In this document: positions 27,901 through 42,900 of the stretch, one piece after another | How positions within the stretch are numbered: the stretch's first letter is position 1 | How the letters are laid out: each line of letters starts with the position of its first letter | NCBI GenBank assembly: GCA_023079485.1 | Contig: CM041086.1 | Span: 12,098,401-12,162,400 of the forward strand | DNA length: 64,000 nt | Reading direction: 5' to 3' | From: Archilochus colubris | Taxonomy: Eukaryota; Chordata; Aves; Apodiformes; Trochilidae | Position numbers and translations under genes: made by a program | Notes under the pieces: model-generated | What the model was told of the DNA's origin: nothing | The model's input: the letters and a program-made list of their open reading frames with translations, nothing else | Database searches by the model: none

Positions 27901-30900
27901 AGAGAGCATCTGTCACTCGGTTTAATTGCTGGGCCAGTGTTAAACCCTGACACATTCTCAACACACCAAGGAGACAAGATGTTACACTGTTCTTGCTTAA
28001 TCTTTTTTAGAAGCCAAACTACCAAATACTTACCCAGAACTGTCACTTCATAATATCCAAGGCCACCAGCAGTTTTAAACTCACTGATATTTTTCTCTGT
28101 TATGGTTTCTTTTGGCTGGTGCACTGCTGCATGCAGGTTGTACTGTTGCATAAGTAAGTCTTTGTGTATATAATCAAATCTCCTTGGGATACTTTCTGGG
28201 AAAATTTTGCTGTGATGCAAATATTTCATTAATTTGTCTTTCACTTGTGCCCACAGGTCACTCTGCCATGAATCAAAAGTTCTTCCAGGCTCTTCAGTTT
28301 CAGGTGTATCACTCATTCCTTCTTTGTCTATTTTAAACACAGAAAGTATTTAGTTGCTAATACACTCATAGAATTGGATCACTTCTCTGCTAGATGAGGA
28401 ACATTTTCATTAGGACATTTCAATTATGAAGACATGGCAGGATGTTGAAAATATGCAATAAAATTAATTAAAACTAGGACTGGAACAAGAGTAAACTTGT
28501 AGCCTTAGAGGAGAGTCTTGTAATAAAACTGATTTAATCCCATGATGAGCATTTCAAATGTAAGTTTGAACTCTTCCAGCTACAGAGAATCTCTTGGAAG
28601 AAAAGACAACTTTCTTCTTTAAGCCAATCATAAATACAAAAATCAGCATGGTGAACATTTAAATACACAATTTCCCACCAAAAGCAATTGAGATGAATGC
28701 TATTTTGGAATCAGATCCCTCTGGATGGCAGTTTTCTTACTTTTGAAGAACAGAACTCTACATAATACTCAAGCCTGTTCTTTCTCTCAAATAAAACTTC
28801 ACTTTAAACAGTCACCTGTACAAATTTATCTCAAATTTGAAAGTTTCCTCATAATTCCAGTCTTGATACATTAAACACTTGGGTGAATTCACTGTCATTT
28901 CTGTTGCTTTAAAGCAGCAAAATAGAGCAGATCATTATCAATAGGCTACAAAGACAACGTTGTTGTGGCCAATACTGTGCTGATATGGACTGCTGCCTTG
29001 CAAAAATAAAAAGATGAACATTTTAAGTAATATAGCTATACACAAAAGCAAATTAGCAGAAGTTAGGGACAGATCCTAATAATAGAAAAGCTTTTAGGTA
29101 AAATTACATGATTTAGAGTATAGGCAGTCAGTCGAAAAAAGGAAAATATGGCAAAATATTTGCATGAAATAAAAAGCAAACCAAGCTGCACATCATGACA
29201 ACTTACAAATTAGATTTTTTTTTTCAAATAAAAAATAGGTACCAAAAAACTAACCTTGTCAAACACAAATTCATTTTTCAATTGCAGAGAAAGAAATAAT
29301 AGTATTAACTTAGAAAAACACCTAAATCAAACATCATTCTTATTAACGGCTTGTAAGCTTCACCCATTTCCTCTCTATATTTTGTATCTGTCTTTTTAAT
29401 TAGGTACTCACATTGTTGAAGCTACTTTCCCAGAGATGCACAGTTTTACCACATGCAGATCACTACAGCAACAAAACTGCCAGCAGAAAATGTAAGGACT
29501 TATGCTAAGTGCTAGTGAGGTAACAAAGCTAACTCCACACTTGTATAAAGCAACACTAAGAGTTTATTCCGCATCCTGGGAAACAGCCCAACACTTTCAT
29601 TCCAGTCATTCTTTAGAAGACATCAAGGTCATGACTGAGCAGAACAACATTAGCAATACATTGCTACAACTGATCCGTAGAGGCTGATGCAGTCAAATGT
29701 AGAGAAGAGATGTCTTGGCAAACATGGGTTATAAGGACATCTTTGTTGCCTGTTTTGGACCTGAAGAGAAGAAGTAGGCTTAAATCTCCTATGATTTATG
29801 TACCAAGTATTTGCATCATACCTGTGCAGTGCTGTGAACTGTCTGGTACAGCCTCTCCATTTTTATCTTGCACAAAATCTTCATGCTGAGATTCATCCAA
29901 GCTATAAAAAGAAAGTTATAGTGTGTGTGTGTGTATATGTAAAACCTATTTAACCTCAAACATTATGCTGTGAAAGATCAAACCTTGACAGTTTTCTAGT
30001 GATAAATGATACAAAAGTGTGAATGAGTGAGCACTAGCACCTGGTTTCATATCATGAGACTTGGTAATGTAGCAGCTTGACATGAGACCACTACGCTCAG
30101 TAAATCCGTTTTAAAGAGGGTAGGACACAAACTGCTGTATTTCTTAGTATCTCCTTCCTTGTGAAGTAGACAGGAAAGTACTACCCAGTCAAAAACCAGT
30201 GTTTGTTGCCCTCTACTGGGCAGCTATTGGAAACAGCAGGTGTGACACTGAAAGCTGAACATCACACGGGGCCAACGACAGAACAGGACTCACTTCTAAA
30301 AATCTGCGTGCTGCTGCACTTCCTCATCAGCACCATTCATGCATGAATAGAGCTGCATCAGCACTCCAGAAGAAAAAAAATTATAGAGACATTGGAAACA
30401 CATATTTTCCTTTGGACACTACCCTGTTGTACCAATCAGTTCAGTCAAGCAAATTATATTTTTGGTATACTTTCGTTTTTAAGCATGAAATCTTGAATTA
30501 ATGGCATGAAAAAATTCTCTAACAATCTCTGATGAATTACTCTGGAGAAAACTCTAACAGGTTGCCTGTATCCACAACGTGGTAAAATAAGCTCTTGAAT
30601 CCACTTATTCTTTCCTCTTTGCTCCATTCCTCTTATTATCAAGGCACCTCATGATGTAAAAAATAAACTTAAGAAAATGCCCATCTCAATTATCTTGCAT
30701 CATGAACAACTGAGACATAGCTAAGACTTTGCTAAGGTATTATTAAAAGTCCAGACTGCTAAAGTATTAACTAATAAAATATAATAACTGCAAATACACA
30801 GAGAGTACAAAAGGAATCAAAGCTGAACGTGCTGTTTAGTGGGACACTCTTTACTTCAGTCATCAGGATTTACAGGTTTGGGGTTTTTTTATTTTTTCCA

Positions 30901-33900
30901 TTTCATACCAGGATATATCTTATAAATTTTGTGTCGATGTTTGGTAACAAATGGAAAATATCTGAAATCTAGTGAAAAAAGACAGATAAGTAATTTTGGG
31001 TTTTGAGTATCAAAGTACACTTTATGCAATGCATTATCAACATGGTGTCAGCTAAGAACTGGAATGACCTTCTTGTGATCTCCAACTCTAGCCACAAAAG
31101 AATCTTCACTCAAGCAGCACAAAGTATGAAACTGAGGTTTCAGCCACCTTATTTTGTTAAAAAAAAAAAAAAAGCAAAGGAAACAAAACCCAACAAAACT
31201 CAGCCACATAGAGAACTTAAAAAAAGCATGACATTACCTGATTCACACCACCCACCAAAGCTGCTGAGGAGAGATGTGTTGAAAATGTTGGTACAGCTGT
31301 ATTTGTATGTCTCTATGTGGCTTTGTAGTCCAAAGTATTTTAAAAATTTTGAGGTCCAGGACAACCTCAGAAAGATACATGCAAGATGTCAGATCTAAGT
31401 TTATGCAGTGCTATTTTTATGTTGTTTGATTAAAGATGGAAGGAAAATTTGCCTCTTTCTAAAATGGTAATTCAGTAATTACATAGTGCTTCCTACAGTA
31501 TTATCTCTAGATTAAAAAATGTTTCCATGAAAATAGTATCTTATGAAGAATTAATTGCTTTTAGAAGAGCCATAATGGAAAATAATTATGGTGTATGAAT
31601 AACAAATTAAACATTTACATACCAGCTATATTAAAACAGTTTTAAGCTATTAGAAGACATTGTTGGAAGTATTAACTAAAGCAGCCTAACAAAAAATTTA
31701 TGCCCATGAAACTAATTCTCACTTCCAAGAGTTGGGTTTCTCAACAAGAGACATGAACATTGTTAGGAAAGGCTTGCTCAGAAATCAATGTGTCAGATTA
31801 GATAAATGCCAACTTCCCTCTTCTTTAAAGCAGAGGATTAAACAAACACATGCTGCTGTTCAGTTGGTGTTATGGAAAGGGTGCCTTTTTTATTTCAAAT
31901 TGTCTAGTTTGAGAGGTGAAAAGGCTCTAACTTAGAGCTAGTGGAGCCTCTGAAGTATATGAAAATAACTTGTCACAATTTCCCCCCACTTCATTCACAC
32001 ATCTGCAGCTGGGATGATTTCTCCTCCCCGCCCAACATGTTATTCCTACAGGATTGCTTTGTGTGCAGCACAACTTGAGCAAAGTTTGTTAAAGGAAAAC
32101 TGTCTACACACAGTTTATACACTCCATATCCAGCCACCATGCCTGCAAGCCACCTGATGCAACCCAAACCCCTTCATTTACTTCAACACACTGAGTTTGT
32201 TGGGCATCACAACACCTACATTCCTATTTTACCCATGCCAGCTTTATGAGAACTTGTGCCTTGCCAAATGTGCTTTTCCCAGCCTGCATTCTGCAGGCTC
32301 CCCTTGTCACAGATGCCCCCTCACAGAAAACAAAGCTGTTATTCAGTGTTCCCAGATGCATTGGCCTGTTGTTTCACCTTCTTGGTTATCTTACTTGAAG
32401 TATTTACTTAAATTAGGAAACAATATACTTACACCTTGGAGCTATGCCCAGATGATACAAGGAATTAGAGTGCCTCAAAATAGCAAAACAAAACATCCCA
32501 CTCACTGATAAAACTGCGAAAATGCCTTATTTTAGAGACTAGGTTGAAATCAACTTGACTCAAATGTCCTAACTCTAATATGGTATACACATCTACTTCA
32601 GCAGAGAAACCAAACAGCTTTCCACAATAATTTAACAGGTCTACACAAATTGACTGCTGATACCCACCAATTCATCCCCCAAAAATTCTGATTTCTGTGA
32701 AAAAGAGGGCCAAAGGAAATGTCAAATTCTGGGAAACTTTCAGTCATGCAAGCCTCAAGCTGAATTTCCCTCCATCCCTCAGGTCTCATCAGAGTGGAGG
32801 GAAAAAAGGAGGAAAGTGTCTAAGTTACAAACTTTTAGAAGTGAAACTGCAAGGGTGGAAGCATACAAACAAGCAGTGTAGAGTGTAAGTGTGCAGTGCA
32901 CCAGCATTGCCATGGTAACTGCAGTGCTAAACTTACAAAGATTAAAATGCTAAGAAAAGAACTCTGCTTTTTTCACTTCCACATAAAAACTAGGCTTCCT
33001 GAAGTTCCTGATTCCCCTAGTCACAACAAACTATCAATTCAACTACTTCAGGGTATATTAAATGCTCAAAAGACCATTTATATTGAATGTCTACTGGTAA
33101 GGACATAAACACCTACAATAATATTACATTAACCAGTTTCCTCTTACCTTGCTCTCTCTGAAACCCTTACTAATCAGATAAATGAGTTCCTCAGAAATGT
33201 AGGAACTGAGGCTGTCAATGAAGAGCCTCAAAATAAGCTTTTAGTATTTAAAAACAAAAAAACCCAAACCTTAAAAAATGCAACTATAAACTGAAAAAGT
33301 GCAAAAAATACTTGATGCAAAATAATCTAAGCTAAAGTATATACTTCAAAATATATCTCTATTGTTGGTATCTCATCAGCATATTAAAATATTACAGTGA
33401 TAGCTGACATTCTGCTACTTCAAAGCAACAGAACAGAAAGTAATGCAATTTTAAGGCATGTCAGGCCAGCTTTCTATTTTTTCTTCTGCAGATTGGAGAA
33501 TTCAGTGCAACTTCATAATTTAATTACAGAAATACACAAGTTACCTTTTAATTACCTAGAGTGAAACAGCTTTCCATAATCCAACACAGACTTTCTCCTC
33601 CTTTAGCTGGGGTTCTAGCACTAATGGCATAGAGTGGACACACAGGTAGCGAGGAGAGTAGCAGGTTGAGAAAAGCAGAGAACAAAGTAAACATCCCTTA
33701 GCTTTTTGCTTCACTTTTAAGAAATGGGGAGAAAACATTCTAGTTTTGAAAACAAAATGTGGGAAGGAAAGTAAATTCTTACCAAAGGTAACTACTAAAA
33801 CCATTCAGTTTTCTTAATGATTTCCCATTTGTAGTTATTTCATTAGGTTCTTGGTTTGTCAGGGCTCTGGATTTGAAATTCCTACCTGGATTTTTTTTTT

Positions 33901-36900
33901 TAAATCCTTTGGATCAAAACTGAGTTCAATGAAGACTCTGTGTTAGGTAGAGGAAGCACCCAAGTCTCTTCTCAGGGACAACCACATTTACACCTCTGTA
34001 GCACCAAGGATGATGTACAGCTCAACTACCACTAGCAGATCCATTAATGGTAACGTAGGGCTCACCCTGGTTGCTGATCAAGCATCCATCTCTCCTACAT
34101 TTGACTTTCCAGCTTAAACTGCAACCTCTCTGAAACAAAAACTACATATATTTCTCTGCTTACAGTGATGGTCCCCTGTTACTATACATTTCTTAAGTAG
34201 CACTAGAAACAATAATGTTTAATAACACACTCAAAATTATGCTTCAGAACAAAGTAATACAATGTATCTGAATCACTGCAGAGAAGGTCAATAAAAAATA
34301 CTAAATTCTACCCTAAAATGTTCTTTTATTACACTTCCATACAGATTCTTGACCTGTAAAAGTTTCACTTTAAATGCCTGTTTCATCATCACAATTATTT
34401 GACATAATTAAATTCACATTACTTACCCAAATTTTCCTCTCGCAGATCGTGTGAAATAGGGGCAACTTGATACAGGAACAGCAGATGCACTTTTCCTTAA
34501 AACAGGAAAGTAATCATTATTTTACACTATTTAGCTAAATGGAAATACACAAAGCAAAGTAAATAGATATTTTTATTCCTGCCATAACAAACCCAAGACA
34601 CACAAATGCTGGAATTTTCCTTATGGAATGAAAATCCACCCACAGCTTCGATGTAAAACTGCCCAAGACAGAATTTCTGTTCTCTTGGGTTTTCTTAGTC
34701 TCACATTTTCATTCAATCCTAATTATATTTCACCTAATTTTGCCTCAGAATATTCTGAATACCCACACTCTTCCCACATGATGATTTCTGGGTGTGAAAA
34801 GTCAAGAAGAAAAAAAACCCCATTCCTAGCATGAGAAATCCACTAAAAAAAAAAATCAAAACCAAACAAAACTAAACAAACCCAAACTATGACTGGCTAG
34901 AATTTTGCAACACTAAATCTGCTAACATGCACACTAGCTTTTAATATCAAGTATGGGTGCATTAGATTGTGCACAAAAATTGCAACAAATGGCAGTCTTA
35001 CACACCCAGGTATTTCAGTCTTGAACCCAATATGAGTGTATCAGAAAATTTATTTTGCCTTAGTCCATTTTCTTATCTCAGATTGAGATCCTCTGTCTAT
35101 GTCTGACCAGATGCAATGCAATTTCATGGTCACATCACAAGCAGAGCAACAGCACAAGTTACTTTGAACCTTTAGGTCTGTACATGACTCCCATCTTCTT
35201 GGCTTTCTGAAAGCAAGTTAGAGATAAATGCAGCACATTCCAGAAGGGATGCTAACCAGAAGGAAAAAAGGAATATCTGAATACAGGAGCAGCTATACCA
35301 AACCCTGAGTTTCTGTTTTCAGTGAAAAAATCTTATTGCCTCACACCACTGTAACTGTTGCTTGTTCCACAGCTATGTCACTAAACTATACGTGGTTCAA
35401 GTACTGACTATGTTTATACCAAATCTGTGAGATTAACAACAAAGCAGCATAATTTATTATCAGAACATTTCAAACCAGACCAGGAATCTTTCATTAGGCT
35501 GTGAAGTATTAACTGTCATCATCTGATGCTCAGAAAAGTATCTAACTCATTTCAAAGATTAAACTATATATGCTTTTAAAGTTTTCTTACTGATTTTCTA
35601 TGGCCTGAGCTTTGAAATAATTTCTGTGAACTCTTTTTAAATTATTTAAATTACATACTTATGAAAAGCTTACTGTTTTGCACGTGTATTTAATCTGCGT
35701 GGGGTCTTTCTCTTCACTGAACTTTTTTTTGACAGTAGAGCTTGGTGCTGATGCTTTTCCCCAGGAGTGCCATGTGGCCCCAGTAAAGACAGAACTTCTT
35801 TGTTTTGAAGATTGGTGTTTTTCCCCCTGTGACCAGAGTCTTCTTTGGATGCAGCAGAACTCTCAAGAGACTGAGAAGCATCTGTCTGCAACAACAGTTA
35901 ATTGTTGAAGAGTTTCAAAGCACTTAAAGCTATTGCTTCCAACTCAATAATCTTGGCAACTTTTAAAGTAAGAGAAGAATTTACCAAAGTAATGTTTTAT
36001 CTAGCAGGAATTATGTACTGATTGTACCAATAAGAAAACTTCTCTCTAGAAAGTGACAGTGAGCATGTTGCAGCAGTTGCCTCTCCCACATTCTAATTTA
36101 CATTGGGGTATCCAGTCAGTCAAAATAGTAACTTCTTAAAAGAAAGAACTATTTCCTACATAGTTTTACAAGGACTGTCATAACACTCTTCAGAAAAACA
36201 CCAAACCTTTGTTTTTTAAAAAGGTTACAATCACTACTTTTGAAAATTGTGCTCAAGAAATAGCAAATGTAACAAGGTTCTTAACTCAAACACAAAATCT
36301 TCCATTGTAATCATGGTCACAGTTGCTTAAGTGCTCCAGCACTAATTCTCAAACACTGTACCTGAATAGGCTCCACTCCTGAGTCTTCTTCAGCTGCTCT
36401 GCTGCAGCTGATGTACCTTATGGCACTGATTATTCCCTGAACAGCAATGCGTTTGTGCTCTCTGTAGTGCAAACCTTCAATCTCCTTCCCCATTTCAACT
36501 ATGGTTTTCAAAACTGATCCAACTGCAAAAAAGGAATTCCCATAAGTTTTAAAGAAAAACAATTTAAAACCATCTGAATGCAAGACTCAAAAGAAAGAAT
36601 GATTTGGTACTAAATATTGATTTAAAATTGTATTTATGAAGAATTAAAAAACTTTTCTTGTTCATATCACATGGAAAAAAATAAACAATAAAGCTTTTTA
36701 GTTCACAAGCATCCTTTAGTATGCCTAATCAGTTAGCCCAATTTCTAGGTGAGATTTCTAATTCACTGCATCCTTCAGTATAATTGTCTTAATTCTGATT
36801 TAGCAAAATATTTAGAAGTAAAACTTCTCACATAAGCTACTACAGTTCTCTTGCAGCTTATGGTGCCACTATACTTTCTACAAGTTTGATGAGGATGAGA

Positions 36901-39900
36901 CATTTAGTAAGGAAAAAAAGAGTTCCTAAATGACCTTACAAATTTGTGTAATCACCAGTATTAACTGTATTGCTTTTTAACTGAAGCTTTAAATACTCAG
37001 AGCAACACTGAACTGAAAAAGGCCACAAATCTTAAAGACATTTGATGGTATTATACCTTTATTGTTTTTACAGTATTTGAGGAAGTTATCTGGAGGTCGT
37101 GGAAAAGGGTAATAGCCACCAATGACAGTTTTCTTCAGTCGTTCAGCTTCGTTTTGTGTTTTAGTCCACTGAATGAAGTTTTTCACTTTGGTATCCTTGG
37201 TGTATGGCTGGCCCTTGTGCCACCCTTTTGAAACAAGAATAATCAGCTATCAAAACCAAAGCAGGTTACTGTCACCTGTTCCCATTTTGAAACTATCCTG
37301 AGCACTGTGCAGAAAAAATGAATTAAGAAAAACTGGACTAGAGAGAACAAGGGACATGTTTCCACTAGTCAACACTGTTTTATAAAAGGAATACCTAAAA
37401 TTACTAGCACTTGAATTGGACAATGCAAGTTAGACAAATGTTAAGTAATGCAAAAAAATAAAACAACAAACAAAACTGCTACTAGAATTTGTTCTCACAG
37501 GAGCATACAAAACAATAAAATAATCAGAAATTGTTTATTAGCAGGGGAGAACAGCTAAATCATCTTCACAGGCTTCAGCCAAGATTGTTATTGACAGGTA
37601 ACTGGCAAGGTATGTATTAACTGTTGGCTCATTTAGCAACATATCCCAATACACCGACTAAATACCAGTTTTATCAAATAAATTGTTATCTGACCAAGTC
37701 TGTATTTAACCTATGAATTGAAATTGTCCTTATCAAGTGGTTTGCAACCTGTAGTTCTCCTTTAGGACCCAAATAGACATAAGAAGAACTACAGCTAAGG
37801 TAAGGGATGCTTAAGTATTGAATTACAAAATTAAACAAAACATATACTGAAGGAAAGCAAAGGAAAACCAACCTCTCAAATGTTTCATTTTGGAGTAAAT
37901 TAAATTATTAGAAACCTGCTGACAAAAAAAGAGCTTGCTTTGCTAGTCCAGCTTAACACAAATCACCCTGTCCAGCTTTGTTTCATTACAAAGAAATAAG
38001 ATGAGAACTACATGAAATTAAAACTAATTAAGTTACCTGTAATGAATATTTGGCTTTCATTTGAAGTTGTAAGGTAAACTGTGCTGGAAGGATTCTCCGA
38101 GATGTCCCGTACCACTCTCATCTGTGTACACACCAAATATGTCACTGGAAAAACAGAAAAAAAAAACCCTGCAGTTTTTTTCCTGATTTTTCATTGATTT
38201 TAGAATGTCAATGATTGACAAACACATGATTAATTTTATTAAGAGCTCTAAAAGACATTTAGTTCTTGACCCTACAAATGCTTCAGCATGTATTGAGCCT
38301 CTGTTATAAATTACAATACAGAGATGTCATTCAGTTTTCAACTGAATAACTGTGCAAGGAAATCTAAGTATTTGTATTAGGACTAAAACATGAGATACTT
38401 CACCAAGTAGTACATCAATGAAACAAAGAGTAATAATACAGATACTAGCCAACTATGTTTCTTAAGGAAAAAAACATATAATCATGCCAAGTAATCATGA
38501 CATGCCACTGCAAAGCTTCTAAATAGAGTAAAAACTCACTCTGTTGTTAATATCTCAGTTAAACACTGGAATGTCATTCTTTGCCACTTCCCCAGAACAC
38601 TCAAGATGAATGCAGCCAGAATCTTAACAGGGTTGTGCAGCTGGTCCTGCATCATATGATATAAAGAAATGCAAGTGACACCAACCAGTGTTAATGGAAG
38701 GATGAGTGCTTGGAGGAGAAGAGAAAGAAGGCAAGTAGAATACTTAAGGCTCTTGAAATCCTTGATTAAAGATCCCTCATTTTTAAATGTATCATTCTTA
38801 GCTCATACACATTAACTAAGACAGTTGAGTGATGACTGCTGTTTGACAAAAAATACTTATTTAAAGAAATGAAGCTTTTCCACTTTCACCTCTCCCTTTC
38901 TGCAATCTTAAATTGTTCCTGTCTGTAAAATAGTACTTATTTACAAGACAAAAGGCATAATAGATTTGACCAGCTGCCTTCATCATTTGCCTCTGATGCA
39001 AGAGATGTTGACCCAGGTGCTTGTTTGAAATAAATGAGATCAGCTGAGCCCCAGGCCCAGCTGCCCATCTATCTCTAACTGAGAGACTTCACTATGATAA
39101 TTGTTTCAAATAGTTTTTTTCTTTTTAATTTTAATTTCTGATCAACTGTTCTCTGCTTAGGGACATAAACCCTGGCTATTTTTTATTCAGTGGCAATTAT
39201 ATTCAGAATTTGAAATTAGCAACCAACTAGAAAAACACTATAAATAATAAGTATTATAAAGAGATGAATACTTGGGTGAATATGCTCAAATACATCTGGC
39301 TGAGAAGTTGCAAATAATTCCAGTATGAATGGTTGGTCTGAGGTCCCATCAATGGCATGTGCCCAACGATAGAGCCAGAAGTCTTCACCATGTTCTATAA
39401 AATATTAAGAAAAATGTGTAAACAGTTATTCAGAAAGTTAAAAATTGTTTTATAAATACTGAAAGTCATATTTATAGAAAAACCTTTCTTTCTTGCTCGT
39501 TCAACCCTTCCTACAAATGTCACAAGACCAACAATGTCACAGGAATGATTGTGTGGCAAGTCATCCAGTTCTGACCTAAAACCAAAACAGAAGTGTGGAT
39601 ATTTGTTAACAACAAAACACAAAGCATTCTCAGAAACTTAAAAAAACATATTTCCCATTAATATTCAGTGTAATGTAGGGAAATCTAAGTTTCAGCTTGA
39701 TATTCAGCAAAATTCTATTTTACCTTGTGATAAACCTGTATTTAACTTCAGGTAATCCCCACTCTGGTTTAACCATTTCTTCTGGAATAATATTTATTTT
39801 AGTAGGAGGGTCTCGAACGTTAAGGCTGATTTCTGACAAAGAAAAAAAAAAGTAACACTTAAAGTAAATACAACTTTATAATAAAAGCAACAAAACAAAG

Positions 39901-42900
39901 CAAACCCCACAAAACTACACAAAAGAAATAAAAACCTAAACCCCCCAAAAAACCTTAAAAGCAAAAAAACCCAAAAAAACAAAAACCAAACCAAACACAA
40001 AAACAAAACCCAAAAAAACCCAGGGTCAAGGGTTCTCAATTGCCACTAGAATCTAAAATTGACTTGCAGATAGTGAAGTAAACCAAGACAGAACTAGCAC
40101 CTAAGAACTGCCACATCTGTCACCAGTTTTGGTAGTTAGCAATGACAGAAATATGCCATGAGGGAAGACTAAAGGTATTCCTGTGTCTATTCTATAGTAC
40201 TTGAAAAATTCATTATAATAAGCAGACTGCTTAGATGCTGAATAACAAACATGGGGGAGCACTGGGCAAAGTTAGGGGTTTTGCAACCAGATCAAAAATA
40301 CAGGAGGAATGGCTTCAGCATCTAGATGTCACAAGGTGATACTCTGTTCTCTGTCTCACAAGACAAATTTTGCTGGTCTGAAAAAGATTCTGATGAAATT
40401 TCTACAAGATGCTTGGGCTTGATTAAGGGCTTATTCAAATAATGCACCCAGTAAAGTAATTCAGTAGGTATAAATGATGGACACAACTGTTTATAGGAGT
40501 CTATTCAGTCCCTCACCTTAGCAGTGCAACATTAGGAAGGTGTTATACTTGAAATCAGACCCTCTATTCAAGAATTTTGTGTTGGCTGCTGCTTTCTAAA
40601 AATGTATTTGGTGGAATGTCATGGATCTGTATATGGTGTTTTAGGAAAGTATCATAGAGAAAATTCCTGAAAACTTCCTTATGCATCAAAACATTTTTTT
40701 CATCACTTTAAGACTACATGAAAGCTATGTACTCAACTCAGGAGTATACCCTGATTCAGAAGCTAAGGGTAGCCCAGGCTATTCAAAACAGTTTTTGTCA
40801 GTACCACATAAATTCAGCAATATGTGAAAAACACATATAATCCATCAGTGGAATTCAAGGTGTTGGTACTATTTAAGCTCCAGAGGCTTAAGGTTCTGAA
40901 ACAGCACCTCTCAGCACATCTCACAATGCTGCAGCAGCAAACAGAAGTGAGCAATGCAGAACTTGCCTCACAGAAATCTAGGGATGTGCCAGATTCCTGT
41001 CTTGCAAGAACTCTACATTTGTAAAGTCCTTTCCCTTGTGACCTTGTTAACCCTCCAAATACTTTTTACAACTTTTATGGATGAACAGTTGCAGGGAAAC
41101 ACTGGAAAGTTGAGATGTGATGGAATTAAGAATATGAAATGGTGATGAAAAACATAATGGTTACTTAACCAATGCAGTGTAATTGGTTGCTTTAACCAGC
41201 TAACTAAAGAACTTTTGAAGCACTCACTGTGTGTGCTGAAAAAAACCAAACCATGAAATACTGCCTCATAAGGGGCACCTGCAGATATGTTTGGTTTTGT
41301 GTGCTGTAACAACCACATTAAGAAATTGTCATCGTTAATAATATACGTATCATCCTCCACTAACACCTGTATTTGTTTCAAGGAAGCTACTTGAATTTTC
41401 TGAATTAGCTGTCATTTTGTTCTGAGAATAAAAGCACAAAAGGGGAAAGAATTCATGTTCAGTGAAGTAGGAGAGGCAAAAAAATAATACTGACCAATCC
41501 AACTTGAAAAGGCAGTTTTTTGTTCCATCACTTGTATTTCTGTAGCATTGCTCCTTTGAATAAATGTCACACTAAACAACTGTAAGTAAAAAGTTACTTT
41601 CTCATAACCAAAGATTACTCTTCACATAGGCACTTCTACAGTGCTGCTGTTTCAGCACAGACAGCAGTAAGCAATGCAACTTTTTACTCTGTGGAGGTTT
41701 GCAGATATTCTGGGCTTGACCATCTGCACTAAAATCTAAATTCAGATCAGGTGTCAATGTGCTTCAACAACCTGGAAGAAGGTGTGAGCAGTGCACAGAT
41801 GATGTATCTGTTAATAATCCAGCAGCAGAATCAGATTCAAATTCAGTACCAGAGGCCTATCTTTATGACCTCAAGTTTTGAAATGAAGGATTAGATTTTT
41901 CTTTATTTTTAAAATAAGGTTTTAACTAATTGTGACAATAAACCTTGTAGACATCATTCAAATATAAACAGGGAGCAATAAAAACTCAAATGCAAAGACA
42001 CCTTACAGAGCTAATATTTAAGGCTAAATACACCTTATCAGTTAGTCTCTGCAATGGAACACTTTCAGTTTTATTTCTGTGAAGACCTACTGATTACAGT
42101 GACATTTCATTGACTCAAAACAGGTTTCTGCAATACTTAACCAATTGTAGAAAACCTCTTCATCTGTGAATCCCCTGGGGTTGGCTGTGTTTTAAATGGG
42201 AAGCTCTCTTTGATAGCATACTGCTCAAGAAGAAGTACAGTGCCAACTTTCATACTGTTATACCACTCGGGACATAATGAATTCCACAAAACCATTGACA
42301 TCATGCCTGAACCATCAGCAACTTCAAAGTAAGCCTGAAGAGAAGAGACAAAATATCATTATCTTTTCTTTATCATCATTCTGGTATGCATTTCAGATAA
42401 TGCATCAGCCACTTGACTCACAAATAATCTCTGTCTGATTATTACCAATGGATAAACTATATTCCAAAACTTGTACTGAATACCAGAGTTGAAGAAATCC
42501 CCAATTTCCACAAAAGAATTCTACAACTACCCCAGGCCAAACTTGTCATTCCAGTGCTCAGTAATGGTTGGTGACACCAGTTTCAATCTATGGTTTCTGG
42601 AAAAGGTTGGTAAAATACCATACACAAGAAACAGTGCTGAAAAGATTCTTTTGTATCAGACAGAATGCTGTATTTAAAAGAGTGTTTCAAAATATCCATG
42701 AAAGAAAAACACATTTTGGAAGTTAAAATGTTACAGGACCATTTGCTAAACATTCTTGATCTCAATGTGATACAAGTCTGATTATTCAAGCAAAAGAAAC
42801 AAAGACAGAAAACAATCTGCACTGCAAACCCCTAGCTTCTCACTGAAGTTTTTCTCCAAAGACTTCCACAGGATTTTTTATAAACAGAGATAACTTTGAC

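Noticed and set aside
27828..28033. Extension of RADX exon 13 as coding sequence
   Set aside because: A consensus gtaagt donor at 28033 and the phase match to exon 14 show the exon ends at 28034. The rest is intron and antisense LTR.
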